A stretch of DNA of 64,000 nt from Chlorops oryzae (lineage: Eukaryota; Arthropoda; Insecta; Diptera; Chloropidae). The DNA is taken from contig CM035807.1 of NCBI GenBank assembly GCA_020466095.1, positions 105,396,227 to 105,460,226 on the forward strand, in the 5' to 3' direction. The notes beneath the pieces are model-generated. The model had not been told where the DNA came from. It saw nothing but the letters and a program-made list of their open reading frames with translations, and did no database searches. The first letter of the stretch is position 1, and every line of letters begins with the position of its first letter. A program made the translations under genes and the position numbers. Below are positions 42,301 to 55,600 of the stretch, one piece after another.

Positions 42301-45143
42301 TTAAGATAAAAAACGTGCCAATGCGAAGACGAGTACAACTCCAAGAGCAGTTGCTGTCAGCGTACTGGAGCCGTTGCAATTATCTCCGGTACAAACATCA
42401 CAGCTGAGAAGTCGCGTTGAGGGCAAATTCGCATCGACTTGGCATCCCAGTGTCTTGTGTTTGACATCGCCGTAGAAACAAGTTCGTTGAATCCGGGGCT
42501 GTCCGGGAACTGTTGAATAAAAATTAGAAATTCGTATTCAATTCCATTTGAATTCTATTGATTGAGTTGAATTTCATTTTCGGAATTAATAAAATTTGAA
42601 ATTTATTTTATGCATAAAGTTGTAGCGGCGCAATTGATGGCGGCTGCTTTCGATTGCAATTTTCCACTCACGATGAGTAACGAACTAATTCGTATGCAAA
42701 TTGAAAGGGTTCGATTACAGTTTGGTACGGAAAAATTAAGATGGATTGTGTCTAATTGGTTTGACTGTATCATAAATTATTTGTTCCTTTAGCTAAGGGA
42801 ATTCAGTGTGAACTTTTGAGTCAGAGAAGGAATCGAGTGGGTTGGTGTCCTGCAAGGCCATCGATAAAGTTGAAAAGCTCGAGCTCGAAGAAATTCTTTC
42901 AAAGCCAATTTTGCCATTAAACATCAATTCGCAGTAATTCTCATTGAAATAAAATACGTGCAAGGGAAATGGTGCAAAAGGTTCGACCTTGGTTCGGTGA
43001 AACTTTTGAGGAGAGTAAGTAAGTCAATAACAAAGATAATCCTTGGCCAGTCTAAGTAACTCTAGGAGTCTGTATATATATACACTAGCCGATCTAGCCT
43101 CTATAACAAATTTTTCTCAGAGCGAATCTTTTGAATGCTTTTTCACTACAATTTTAGTACCATTTTTCTACTCATAACGGATTCTCTCTGTTGTGTATAA
43201 GTTAGCAGATCTCATTCAATCCTTCTTTCTCCCTCTTTCCCTTCACGTTCGAAGATACATGATTTTATTTTTTAAAATTTATAAATCTGTCTTCCATACA
43301 TTCCCTGCAGTAATGAGCCGGTCAGTTTTCTAAGAAGGACTGGCTTTTGACCGGTCCAAATCCTGCCGGTTATATTATGGCAGTTCGCTCCATCGAATTC
43401 GGCTAGCCGGCGGTTGGTAATAAAGGGGTTGATTTAAGGGTAGTCTGTAAATGACACTTCCATAAACTTAGAATATATATAAGAAATTGGTTTTTTATTT
43501 TCCTTATTTGACAATCCTAAAATCAGACAAAATTACGACAGTGGACCCAAAAAAAAACTGCCGTTTTGCGGACTAGTCCCTCTCCAATGACATACCCATG
43601 TTAAAAAGGTCAGTTCAATATATTAGAAGTGGAATTATGAGGGGACTAGCACTGGTAACATGAAGGACTGACCGAAGGCTACACTTGGGTCAGTCCATAT
43701 TACTGCAGGGTTGATATAAAGCGGTTCATTAATTAAAAAAGTAAGTCGTTTACGTAATGTGACAGTCTACTATATTTTTTGAATATAATTTCCTCATAAG
43801 TCGGGTGTTTAAACTAAAAAATTGCTGGATAGTACCAAATATTAAGGTTCAGGAGTATGAAAAATGGATGTTCACCTATTCTCAGACCTAACCGATATGC
43901 CCACAAAATTTCATAAAAATCGGTCAAGCCATTTCGGAGGAGTTTGGTAACAACGCGTCGGGAGAATTTTTATATAAGACATATAATCAGACATGTACTA
44001 GAATCCGAAAACTCACGGAATCGAAATTTTAGTCAACTGAAATTTCATATATAGCTCATAGACAAGCGAATAAAATAGGCAATAAAATGTGCAATTAAGA
44101 ACCAATAGCAGTTCCGACCCGAAATCAACAAAATCTCTTAATTCTATATGAAATTTTGGTCGACTTTAATTCCGATTCCGTCAGTTTTCGGATTCTCTAG
44201 CACATGCCTGAATATTTTAATTTGAGTCCTTGAATTACTTAGACCGGTATTTGGTCGGCCATTTTTTACCTTGCATATATAACAAGGGCAACATATCTCT
44301 TTTATTACACTTGATTCAGCTTCAAAACATCAAAATCCCGAATGGATTCCTGGTCTCACTTGATTCGTAGAGTATTGGTGCATTTGAGTGAATTTAATTT
44401 AGTTATCATACGTAAAATTATCAGTCATATATAATTGCATATATGTGATCATATACAAAATTATATTGCATAAAAAAACTATTTGAAACTGTTCTCCCGA
44501 TAGTGTGTTCCGTGCCTTCACGGAAGGTTAATTAATTTGAATAACAAAATGAACATTTTTCTATTTCACATTCAAAAAGCATTTCATTGTTTTTTTTTCT
44601 TTCTTTGTTTTGTTTGCGAGAAACGAAAATTTTGAGTGCATCGCATCTCTCGGTCAATATTGAAAAATTCGAATGCAAAGTATTCCCAGTAAACGAGTTT
44701 GTTTTTTGAGACGCAATAAAAACGCGCATTGATCAGACGTAACTGGGATTGTGGCTGAACAGGTAAATACGTGCTCATTTGAATCGAATGATAAGGCTTT
44801 GACATTGAGAGATTTTCGGAGTTTTCACTTACGGTAATCGAAGAGACGTTTCATACATCCGGTCGCATTGGCAACATAGAACGGTCCGAATTGTGTTGGT
44901 CTCTGTCTCTGTTGCATAAACTTATCACAGTCCACCAAGAAAGCGTTCGAACTATCGAATTTGTCGCTGCATCGTGAATCGATTGTTGACTCACAATGAT
45001 AACAACGAATGGCGTAGACTGAAAATGAGAAAAAATATCAATTGGAAATTTATTTAAAATCAAATTTTTTCTTTTCACTCACCCGAACAGGCAATGCTTG
45101 CGATTATTGCTACTGTCAACGCGTTTTTTGTCAATGTAACCAT
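42301..45143 (-). CDS. Ly6/Quiver-type secreted GPI-anchored protein 4
   Basis: The exons are 45143-45083, 45018-44833 (186 nt, three codons longer than its paralogues) and 42509-42301 (TAA), giving 151 residues. The signal peptide is MVTLTKNALTVAIIASIAC then SVYA. IRCYHCES opens the Ly6 domain. Ten cysteines follow, with NATGCMKRLFDY, RTCFYGDVK, SCDVCTGDNCNGSS and the hydrophobic tail ALGVVLVFALARFLS. The introns are phase 1, 64 bp and 2.32 kb. It is closest to gene 3. The NAT sequon before GCMKR is shared with gene 3 (NATGCMKR), and gene 2 has NST at the same place. Confidence 0.91.
43078..43200. mobile_element. Degraded relative of the 39351 element
   Basis: CTCTATAACAAATTTTTCTC, TTTTTCACTACAATTTTAGT and ACTCATAACGGATTCTCTC follow the same order as the 39351-39518 element. 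Ends are eroded. It lies in intron 2 of Ly6 gene 4. Confidence 0.45.
43303..43710. mobile_element. Element with CCCTGCAGTAAT inverted ends
   Basis: A perfect 12-bp inverted repeat CCCTGCAGTAAT lies at both ends (43303-43314 and 43699-43710), followed on one side by GAGCCGGTCAG and on the other by the inverse of ATGGACTGACC. Several GGTCAGT and GACCGGT motifs lie inside. The flanks share only TT, so class is unassigned. Confidence 0.6.
43988..44210. mobile_element. Foldback MITE with CAGRCATGT ends
   Basis: CAGACATGTACTAGAATCCG at the left and the inverse of CAGGCATGTGCTAGAGAATC at the right pair for about 60 bp, through CGAAAACT-ACGGAATCG and TTTCATATA. The element is 223 bp. The same end sequence recurs at 56197-56492. 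Confidence 0.75.
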
Positions 45144-45752
45144 TTTGGATCGTTAATCAATCTAAAGTCCTTGGAATATATAGAAGAAAAAAAATTATTA
45201 ACGTCTTTTTAAACACGAAAACGAGTCGCTTATATCAACCGCAACTGACTTTGACTGATCGCAATGTTCGAGCTGTTAATTTTGTTGAACGTCTTAAGAG
45301 ACTCAGGTCTGAATTGAAAATGTTGGGCGGCTTTCGTAAGATTAACTTTTCAAGCAACCCATTCGCTTGCGTTCGATTTTGAGCGCTTGTAGATTTTGAG
45401 TGTGGTTAAAAAATATGATTGTTTGAGCTTGCCTAAGGTTGTTTTACGCTTCAGCTACACAAGAAATTAGCTTGTAAACATATTGAGAGAACGAGAGAGA
45501 GAAAAGTATTCGAAAGAGCCAAAACGACAGAGAGTGTGTGAGATCAATAGGTGGTTTTTCTTCTCTTCGGTTAAATTTATTGTAGTGACATAATTCAAAT
45601 GGAAATAGAGAAATATAAAAGCTCATCAAAGAATAGATTTAAAAAAACCTCAATTAACATAAATACGGCCCGGTTTGTTTTGCCTCATCATTTTGAAAAT
45701 TATGCAAAATTACGTGGAGAATAGAGATGATTTTTTGTCGAACATGCTCTAA

Positions 45753-45911
45753 CCCTCTAATGCCACAATTTTTTTTTTTTCAATGAAAAGTTCAGATATG
45801 ACTTATTTTGGGTAGAAAAACATGAATCTGAAATAATTATTATTAGTTTTTTTTTTTTTTAGTAATTGTTCGAAAAAAGTCCGTCTAGAGACGGAGCCAG
45901 GAATTAGAGGG
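45753..45911 (-). mobile_element. TTAA-flanked CCCTCTAAT MITE, copy B (inverted)
   Basis: It reads CTAA-CCCTCTAATGCCACAA at the left and CCAGGAATTAGAGGG-TTAA at the right. The interior is the inverse of copy A at 36216, including the TCAGATATGACTTATTTT block. The left target has one base changed. Confidence 0.65.
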
Positions 45912-46236
45912 TTAATGTTTTTTAGATCTTCAAATCTCTAGCCTTATGAGAGGGAGACGAGCCACCTATAAAGATAAACATCTCTAAAGATCAGAGGGTA
46001 AAAGTGAATACATACTAATTATGGGACGGAATAGACCTCTTTAAACATACCCACCCTTAATCTACTTAATTGTCGGTTAGGCGGTAATTATTTTTATTAT
46101 AAATTTTTAAAAAATACCGAGATTTTTCAAAAGCCTTCCAGAAGATCATGAATTTGGTCTCGTATTTTATGTGCTTCAAAATATTTGTTTTTATTTGAGA
46201 CCAGTGTGTTTTTCACCCGTCGACCTGAATCATTTA

Positions 46237-46435
46237 CAGTTTACTCTCCTCTTGCGGACACTCCTCTTAAGCGGACACTAAGACTCCTCTTAAGCGAACA
46301 CTCCTCTTAAGCGGACACTCCTCTTAAGCGGATACTTTTTGGCAATGCTCAAGTGTTCCTGCTTCTCAAATAGTGTCCTCTTAAGCGGACATAATTTTCG
46401 ATCCCGCAGGTGTCCGCTTAAGAGAGAATACACTG
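46237..46435 (+). mobile_element. CAGTGTA MITE with internal tandem expansion
   Basis: TA-CAGTTTACTCTCCTCTTGC at the left and AGAGAATACACTG at the right. The box CTCCTCTTAAGCGGACACT is repeated four times in tandem (about 46259-46340), which makes this copy about 40-50 bp longer than the others. Confidence 0.8.
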
Positions 46436-46842
46436 TTTATATAATTTTCTATATTGTTTTTTAAGTTTTTCTCAAGTTCATTGTGCCACTTTATGTTTCT
46501 ATTTTTGCCAGGAAATAGCAAAATATTTTTAACGAATTGAGTTCAAGGTTGGTTGGCTTTTGTAACGGCTACTTTAACACGCTTAGGAAAATTTCAAATT
46601 GATTCAATGCAGCGATTTTCCGCGTAAATAAACTTATGGAAAATTGTTGTTTAAGCACCATGTCTTCAATTAATTTGCAGTTAAAATTAATTATAAATTG
46701 ATTGAATCATACAATGGAAATGTAAAAAGTGATATTTTACTAATTGAAGGTTAAAAGTTTATTAACCATTTGGAGGAACTATGGAAAATTAAGGCGTCTT
46801 TAACGGGTTTCTTACTTCAATGTACAAGTTTTTTGCTCTTAA

Positions 46843-47043
46843 GGAGCATTCCACAAAAAATGATACTTTTGTCCCGTACAAACAGGCAAAAACTAATATA
46901 ATTACTCAAAAATTTTCAAAAGGGCACCTGATATCCTGTTAAGTGTCTTAATATGAATACATTAAAATAATCTTTTGATCCAATTCAACATTTGAACATA
47001 AAAAATATCATGAATATTATTTGTCCCGTACGAGGAATGCTCC
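46843..47043. mobile_element. TTAA-flanked MITE with GGAGCATTCC ends
   Basis: The perfect inverted ends GGAGCATTCC are bordered by TTAA at 46839-46842 and 47044-47047. Inner blocks TTTGTCCCGTAC also occur on both sides (46868 and 47022), but in direct orientation. The element is 201 bp. Confidence 0.75.
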
Positions 47044-50000
47044 TTAAGCATTTGAAGTTCGTGAGAACGAACGAACTCGACAGATATTTCTACTCATTAT
47101 ATTAAATTGCAATTGTTGAGCACCCTCTAAGAACTTATCCCACCTCCGAGGAGCTAATAGTTGACTCATCATAAGGACCAAAACTCATATCAACTTAAGT
47201 TCCAAAAAAGCCAAGTGTAGAGTGCTCCTGTTCATTCTCACTCAATTTTCGTCGCTATTTTTTTGTTTGTTTTTTAGCTCAAGCTTATATCATTCTGATA
47301 TTTGTTTCACTTCATATATAAATTTTGCTACATGAATGTTTACGCACTTATACTTATGTATATATAAATATATTTGTCGCCACCAAACTCAACCGCTTGC
47401 GCCATGGCGTCAGGTAAACAACTCATTTTTGTCACTCAAAGACTGTGCGTGCTCTCCGTTTTCGGGCTTGTTTAGACGAATTCGTGTAGTGAAAACTTTT
47501 AAGATCATGTCATCCCATGAAAACAAAGCACGCAAATATTTCAACTATCAGCAACGTTCATGAATAGTCGGAGCATAAGAAAAAAAAACCAAAGTAATAC
47601 TTAACTAAGGGATGATTTTTATGGTCGGCTGAAAAAAGTTTCTCACTCTCCAAATTTTACTCAGACAAGACTTCATGTGTGTATGTGAGGAGCCTTGAGA
47701 AGGAGACATGTTTTCAGAATTCTAATGGTTCTGCGTTCCTGCCATTACAGCATTAATTTTGTTGGGGACAGCCAGCCATAAAGTCGGGGGTAATGGGGTT
47801 TTATCACGCAATTTTCTTAGGGGTAAGCACTTGCCTTTGGCGTCAAGATTTTTTTTTTTTTTTTTTGTTCTCTAAGGCAAGAGTAATGTTCAATGAAATT
47901 ATAATTAGAAACGATTTCAAAATGACTGAATGATTTTTCTATGAGGCAAATTCATATGAGAGGAAATTTTAAAATGTTTTTCATGAGGTTGAAGCAGTGG
48001 CGTTTCAGTTCCTATTGAGGCCCCGAAGTATTTGAAAACGGTTCTCTGACCTTAAGAATTCGTACATGCGGGCTACTAATCCTAGACATTATGACATCAC
48101 TCGAAAAGAAATTTTTGATTTTGTGAGTTTCCCCCAATACATACAAAAATTCATCCCCGGATATGAGCTCTGACTGGCTCAGTCACATGTCAATGATTTC
48201 TATCGACTTCATGCGTTTGGACCATGATGAGTGATGAGTGATTTTATCCGAGGTCTTTATTTTAGAGGAACACTCTTATGTAATATTACAAAGGCTTTCG
48301 ATTGGATGTTCATGAAATTCATGTGGGACAGAAGGAAAAATAAAATAACATTTTCGTATTTAGGGCTCCCTGAATCCTTGAAACTTTACGATAGTCAATG
48401 AAAACAATTGAAGGATTGTCTAAAATATAAATACTTTTTTTAATACTCAAAAATAAGGCACTGTTTTCAATAATTACCTTCAGAAAATATATGAATAAAA
48501 CCTCATAGTCAATATACTTAATTACCTAAATTTCTTTCAGCTCACTCTCAAATTGAGAGTCGTTGAGAAACGAGTCTTTTTAGAGGTGACAAGCAATAAA
48601 TTCTCAATTATCCCTCAAGTCCCATAAATCAATTACAATATTTATCCATCTTGAAATACATCACTTAATTATTTTTGAATTTTATTACTTCGAATTTCCA
48701 TCTCAAAAAAAGGTAGCTACTTTGTTTGTTTATTTAGAGTTGACTGACTCATGATCTCCACCAACGATGACTGGCTTTCACCTGGCTTTGTTGATAATCA
48801 ATTGGCCGCAAAAGTTATTTTACTGCTAGAAATTGCAACGATAAAGTTTCAAACAAAAATTCTATTCAAATTTCTATTCGAACTCTTATGACTCAAGTGC
48901 TCATTATTGCTAAATGGCGAGCCCATCATCTCAAAAGATTTAGTCGTACAAATGAATGAACTACGTCGTGAATACAGCCAATTATGTGTAATTAAGATTT
49001 AAGACATTCACCCGCATCTCGATGCAATCGTTTGTGGGTGGCTTGGCTTAAGTTTAGGAAGTGCAGCAGACTTAACAGTTCAGAACATTTTGACCTTACA
49101 TAATTTAACCTAATTAAGAGACTCACAGTGCTCGCACAACAGACGATATGTGTGGCCAATATATACATATGTATCTATGTAAGAATCATGATCCAGTTTC
49201 AGATTCGAAAAGCGGAAAGAACATTTGAGAATTGAGAAAGAAAAAAAAACTCGTGAGAAACAAATCAAAAAATAAAATAAAAGAGGAAAGCATTGAAACT
49301 GAACGGAATAGTTGTAGTCTTGAGACTACTACGTTCGTGTACACCCGTTGTTCCCTATTGGGTCATTGACAGCCTGAAAGTATGCTTTTGCTTTTGCTTT
49401 CCCAAGTCAAGTTGAAGTTTCCTTGAAAGGCGCGACAATGATTAAATATTTTACTTGCAAATGAAAAACTTACACGCTATCAAAACTTAATCCAATAAAG
49501 AGCATGACGCTGCTCTGACAATGGGGGAAAAAATCCACTCAAGTCTCAGTGATCGATAGTGAGGGTAGAAGTCGCCATGAAGCATATTTGCATAAATTTA
49601 ATTAAAGCAACCGAATGTCCTTAATGTGCCAAACACGTGCTTCGTTTACACTATATGTACGCATGTATATGTGTGTATGCATTTTCTACAAAGATAACCA
49701 AATAAATAAAAGCACACTTTGTAAGAAAATTAGCAATAATGGAAAACAGCGCAAGGTGCATGACGTCAATGACTGAGTTTTTTCCAAAAAAAAAAAAAGT
49801 TATGTGAAAAAGCACGAAAGACGTAAGGACATTTCGCCTTGAGAGTAGCGTTCAATTGTAAGAGTGCACTTCTACTTGTTGCAGTGCGAGTGCGAGTCCT
49901 TCGGGGGGAAAAATCAAAATAACAAAGCAATTGGATTTGCCACTGGATGGATGACGATTTGAGAGTTTGTGTAGCTTTAATAAGACTTACTTTTCGGGTT

Positions 50001-50937
50001 GAAATGTTTCTCAAGTCTTGCTGGTAACCTCTTGAATCGCGAGTTTCCAGCTCAATTGGATTTTTCGCTCCTTAATTCTCCCTCTTGCCAATTATTTCAG
50101 TTTCTTCATTGCTAGCGTGACTTCCTCGCATTCAGTACATTCGCATGATTTGGAAGTGAGTTGAGCTAAGCTGGTAGTTAGTTTCTTGCTTTGAGTGGCA
50201 TTGGCTTGACCTTGAACTGTTGGTAACCTTTTCGGGAAGCGAAACAAAAACAGGGTGCGGCTGAACTCAGTGTAAAATTTCCAAGAGCAATGACCGAAAT
50301 ATGTTTTTTTGTTTAATTGTAGGCGTTTCATTAACTTAATCAAAGTTATGATAAGGCTAGCATGTATGAAGAAGGTGTTTTAATTATCCTGCTTACTTCT
50401 GTGATTCTCAAAAACTCCTTTCGCCACTTGTTCTTTCCTTTTTTTTTTTTTTAACCGGAATGACAAAAGAAAACCGAGTTCATAATGAAGTATATTTAGA
50501 ATTTTTACAGTATTTTCGATATTTGTTCTTCTACATAATAAAAAGTTCCCGGTAATTTAAAGCCCATAGATTTCAAAACACATCACTTTGCTCCTCATAG
50601 TTGCTGTGAATATTTTGACCTTTCTAAAAAGAATTTCCTGATCTCGATGAGTTACGTGAGCAATCATTTAAATGCTAAAAATAGTTTTAATTCTTTTTTT
50701 TGAGGAAAGTGATCAGAAAAAATCACTTGTAAACATTTGAAGTGATTTTTGGTTAAATGAAGAATCAAAAAAATTCTTCAAAACGAAAAAAACCCTCGTT
50801 CTGGCATCAGTGCATAGAATAAAGTTTTAGCATGACGCCTATAATTCTCATTTGGTTTGTAAAATGGGACACATAAGGCTCGCAGATTTTCTGAAGATTT
50901 TTCACGACGTGATGAAGCAAGAAGCTGTGTAAGTTAT

Positions 50938-51562
50938 AATTATCATCACCATGACCGTCGTCATTAACATCATCATCACCATCATCAACATCATCATCAA
51001 CAACATCATCATCACCATCATCATCACCATCAATCATCACACCATCATCATCACCATCATCACACTATCATCATCACCATCATCATCACCATCATCATCA
51101 CCAATCATCACACCATCATCATCATCACCCATCATCATCATCAACACACATCATCACCAATCATCACAATCACACACATCACACATCATCATCACACATC
51201 ATCATCACCATCATCATCACACTCAATCATCACATCAATACATCACATCACCATCACCATCTAATCAATCACCATCATCATCACCACTCACCATCATCAT
51301 CACCATCACATCACATCATCATCACCATCATCATCACCATCATCATCACCATCATATCCACATCATCACATCCATCATCATCACCATCATCCATCACATC
51401 ACATCATATCACCAACCTCACCACATCATCACCATCTCACCAATCACATCATCATCCAACCTCACATCATCATCATCACTCATCACATCATCATCACCAA
51501 TCATCCATCATCATCATCACATCATCAGTCATCATCAATCATCCACACGTCACCATCATCAT
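50938..51562. repeat. (ATC)n / CATCATCAC tract
   Basis: A tract of about 620 bp is built of ATC, ATCACC and ATCATCACC units. It is open in several frames; the 232-codon frame (Ile/Thr/Ser/His only) is an artefact. Confidence 0.95.
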
Positions 51563-52698
51563 CAAGTGAATATGCTTTTTGGTTTAATAGATGTTAAAAA
51601 TTCCTTTCAAAATGGGCCGCCCTATTTTTATTCAGGCTGGAAAAAATAAAAACACCCTGAATAACCATTATTCAGGCTTAATATAATTAACGGAAAAAAA
51701 TAACGTTTATTTCGGTTGAAAAAAATTTACGTCTTAAAATAACAGTTATCAAGTGACGTTTATCTATAAACGTTATAACCGTTACGGTCCCTAGGTATCA
51801 CCGCAATAGCCCCATAAACACTCAAAGGTATACCGAACTATGATTTCCCGCAACATAAATAAAACCCCATTTTCACGAGTAAATTGAAAAAGCTTTATTT
51901 CGCAATGGCTGTGAACTCGTTTTTACATATTAACTCTGTGACATTTTAATACTTTTGAATAGAATTTTATTGGTTTTACAATATATTAATATTTTAAACA
52001 GTTTCTCTGTATATTGGGGCACACCAAGATTTTAAAAAGTTCTTTCAAATAAATAGATGCGGACATAAATGCGTGCGTAGAATCGGTTGTGTGTGTGTGT
52101 GTGTGTCTTTCACACATTTCTAGTGAAAATCCAACAAGTGGCTGTGTAAATATATAAATATATATAATTAAAATGATAATAACAATAAAATGTTAAAAAT
52201 AGTGTAAAAAAAATTGAAATGATTCAAGCTTAAGCGTCATTAAATTAAAACTTGACGACTTCAACATGTTGCAGCAACATTTGCCGCTCATAATAACCTG
52301 AATCTGTTTCGAATCGTTATTAATACAAACTTAACGTGAAAGGTACAAAGTATTTTATTTAAAAAAATGATTCAACTATAAAAAATTGGAAAAAATTATT
52401 AATAATTTTATTTATTTATTTATTTTTTTTTTTTGGAAAAAAATTTAATCCTTACTTGACTTCATGCTTCTAAAAGCTGAGCGCTAACATTTGAAAACGC
52501 CAAAAGAAATCTCTAAGACGCTTCAAAATCTTAATTTCTTTACCTACATACACTTGCCTTACTTATTTTAACCGAAAATATTTCATTTAGAAATAAAGAA
52601 ATGAAATTATACATAAATATACATATATCACAATAAGAACTTAGCAAATTAAATTGAATCTAGATCCTTGTGGATTGTAGCTACTTTGAATTTATCTC

Positions 52699-55600
52699 TT
52701 AGAGCATGGCATTCTTAACGATTAAAATTGGTAAAGTGAGCAAAAAGGACATTCCAATTAGCCGAGATGCCGAGTTGCATTTATCGGTCAAGCAGTCCTG
52801 GCAAAAGACACGTTTGACACTCTTCTCGGTGGCTTCCTCCTGGCAGAGACCCAACGAATCCGATTTGTTAGTGTAATAGCAGAAGCGTTTCGTAATCGTC
52901 TTTCCGTTCACTGGAAGAATAAAATTATTCCTTTTTTGAAATATGTCTTATGATAGGTTTATATGTATGTAGATATGGACATAATGCGAAGGATTTTTCT
53001 GTCGCATTGCATAAATTAGCATAAAAAATGTCTTGAAAGTTTTCTTCCTTTTACCTTCATCGATGGTCTTACGGCAAACTGGACGTTCGTGCTCGGAATT
53101 TATGGTGCTATTGCAGCTGCGTACAATGCTGATGTTATTCTCTTGGAGCACATCAGTCGGTATGCTACTCTCACTGAATTCTTTGTCACAGAAGCTTTCC
53201 GCTCCAACGGTGTCCGAACTGCAGTGCCAGCATTCGAGCAAACGATCGTTAGCTACAAAAAGAAATTTGATAGAGAATATTATCCAACAATGCCATAAAT
53301 TTTGAAAAGTATAAAATATAGGTCACCCTCTTTAGAGATTTATAGCTGTCTTAGCGCAAAGTAGATAGAAAATTCTTATATAAATACCCCTTCAAAGGCA
53401 CTCGGCAACGTGGGTGACCAGCATTGACATCATCGCTTCGGACTTAAAGAAATCTCCTTCTAAATGTTTATACACATACATAACACCTACACATAAGAAT
53501 TCAAGTATTTTTCGAAGTTTCATTGCACAATTTACAATAAAGGAAGCCCGATTCAGCAGCGCAAGGACACACCGGAATTCGAGGGGAATCGGCGCATTGG
53601 CGGCGCCAAACGAAATGTCGATTTCATGTGAAAAGGATCTAACTGGCAACAACTTTCGCTAACGACCTTTTACATTTTCGCCATCGATTCATGACCATTT
53701 AGTGTTTATGTCAGAGCAAAAAAATGGGAAAAGGATTCGATTTACTCACTGTCTACCCTTCTTCTTTGTTATAGCATATTGTTGGTATCTATTGTAAGCT
53801 TGGTTAGGGATAAATCTCCTAGACTGTCAGCTTCCTCAAACCTGTGCAAAAAGAACTCATCCAACCATGGCACATAAAAATCTTCATTTGCTGGATCACA
53901 GTCATATGCCATTTGAAGGAAACACATTTATTGCGCAACATTCAAAGGTGCCTACTTAGAGCCAGGACATTCTGAGCAATCAATCAACCAAAAAATTCTT
54001 TCAGAAGTCATCAACCCAATTTATTCTGAATTTCTTTCAATAGTTTTACTGACCGGCCAGGTCATTAGCCAGACAGCAGCTTCCATTTTATGTTTTTCCA
54101 TTTATGTATCGTTCCACTAGTGTCCATTCCATAATTCATTTTAATGTAAAAAGTATGTACAAGCAGATCAATCTTCGCCAAAATGGTATCGTATTTCAAG
54201 AGATTTCGTTTTGAATTAAAAATGACGTCAGATCCTTTATTTTTCGCAACATTTACTATTGAAAAGAGAGCAGCTCCACGACAAAGAGAACATCCCTTGA
54301 TAGCTCTGTATTTCCGGAATTTATGTGACTTCCGTTTGGATAAATGCTAAAATATGAATCGATATGATGCTATGGAAATTAAAGGTCATATCTAAAAAAA
54401 TTAATCAGAAGCAATTTAAATGATCTCCTTTTTCCCGTTTGTTTTTTTTTTTTTACTTTCAAGTTCGTTCCAAGGGAAAATATCTTCGGAATTTCAATTT
54501 GAAATCATCTTCATTACGAAATGTACCAAAGATAATAGGTACCTACATATTTTGCTTGAATTTTTTGTTTGCCTTTTTAATTTAAAAGGACACTCGCAGT
54601 GCGCAGTTCACTTTGGCGCCAATCTGACGGCTGTTCTAGTTCCTGGCGTCGCCTGCGTCGCCAATAAAAACAGGAAAACACCAACAACAAATGTAATGTA
54701 TGTCTGGCTTGAACTTCTAAAGCACATCGACAGTAAAACCTCTGAGAATGAGAGTCGATTTAATGATTGAGTGAACGAAGGACACTCTGAAGCAGCATCC
54801 AGTTGGTGAAATAATACGGAATAATACTGTTTTAAGGGTGCTTAGTAAATACTTTCCTTTGTGGGGAAAAAAGCGAAATCTCTAGATTTTAGGGTAGATA
54901 TTAAGAGGAAATTGTATATAATGTATATATAATGCATAGCGATGTGATGACATGTATAGAATTGTCGAGTTGCGTAATTCGAGCTCAAAGGATAGAAAAA
55001 GATTTGCTTTATATGAGGCGTCCTAGACAGTCGTATGTGGAATGTATTCTTGAAGGATGTGTGTATGTATTTGCATAAGTTTTTCGAAGTTGACTATAGT
55101 GTATACATATTGAGGTTAATCAACCACGAAAAACGAAGCCACAAAATTTCAATACAAACCCTCTAAGTCGTCCAATGAAGTGTTGATACACATATAAATC
55201 GTTGAAAACTATACTAAATAAATAATCCTTGTCATTTGTAATTTGATGCTTAGACAATATTCAAAATCGACATTGTAATTAGGTCACTACGGACGGTGGC
55301 AGTCAGTGTCAGACAGTGTCAGCTTAAAGCGACCAAAGGAAAAAGAATCGACTCGATCCTTAAGCGAATGACCATGAATAATGCTTTTGCAATTTATTTT
55401 ATTGTGAGACAGAATTTTCTCTTCGAGACAATTTGATAATTGCAAATGAAATGGAAGCTTCAAAGCGACAATTTATTTGATAACGACACTCCCCAGGGAT
55501 AGTGTTGCAATGTGACATCTCTTAAGTTTGATGGGGGTGGGGTAATATTTCCTACCAAATTGACGTCACATCTAACAAGGACTTAATCCCGATCAAATTT

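Larger units (their letters stand above)
45144..52698. other. 7.5-kb intergenic DNA between Ly6 genes 4 and 5
   Basis: No gene is supported. It holds two TTAA-flanked elements, a CAGTGTA MITE and the long (ATC)n tract, listed separately, plus a (GT)n run at 52088-52106. The promoter of gene 4 should lie just right of 45143. Confidence 0.55.

Noticed and set aside
50951..51649. 232-codon open frame, the longest in the window
   Set aside because: It is the translation of the (ATC)n tract (Ile/Ser/Thr/His only) and is open on the opposite strand as well (Asp-rich).
53033..53305. Plus-strand open frames of 90 and 69 codons
   Set aside because: They are antisense shadows of exon 2 of Ly6 gene 5.
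54420..54770. 116-codon open frame within the gene 5 intron
   Set aside because: No motif, Phe-rich N-terminal half from poly-T, no conserved structure.
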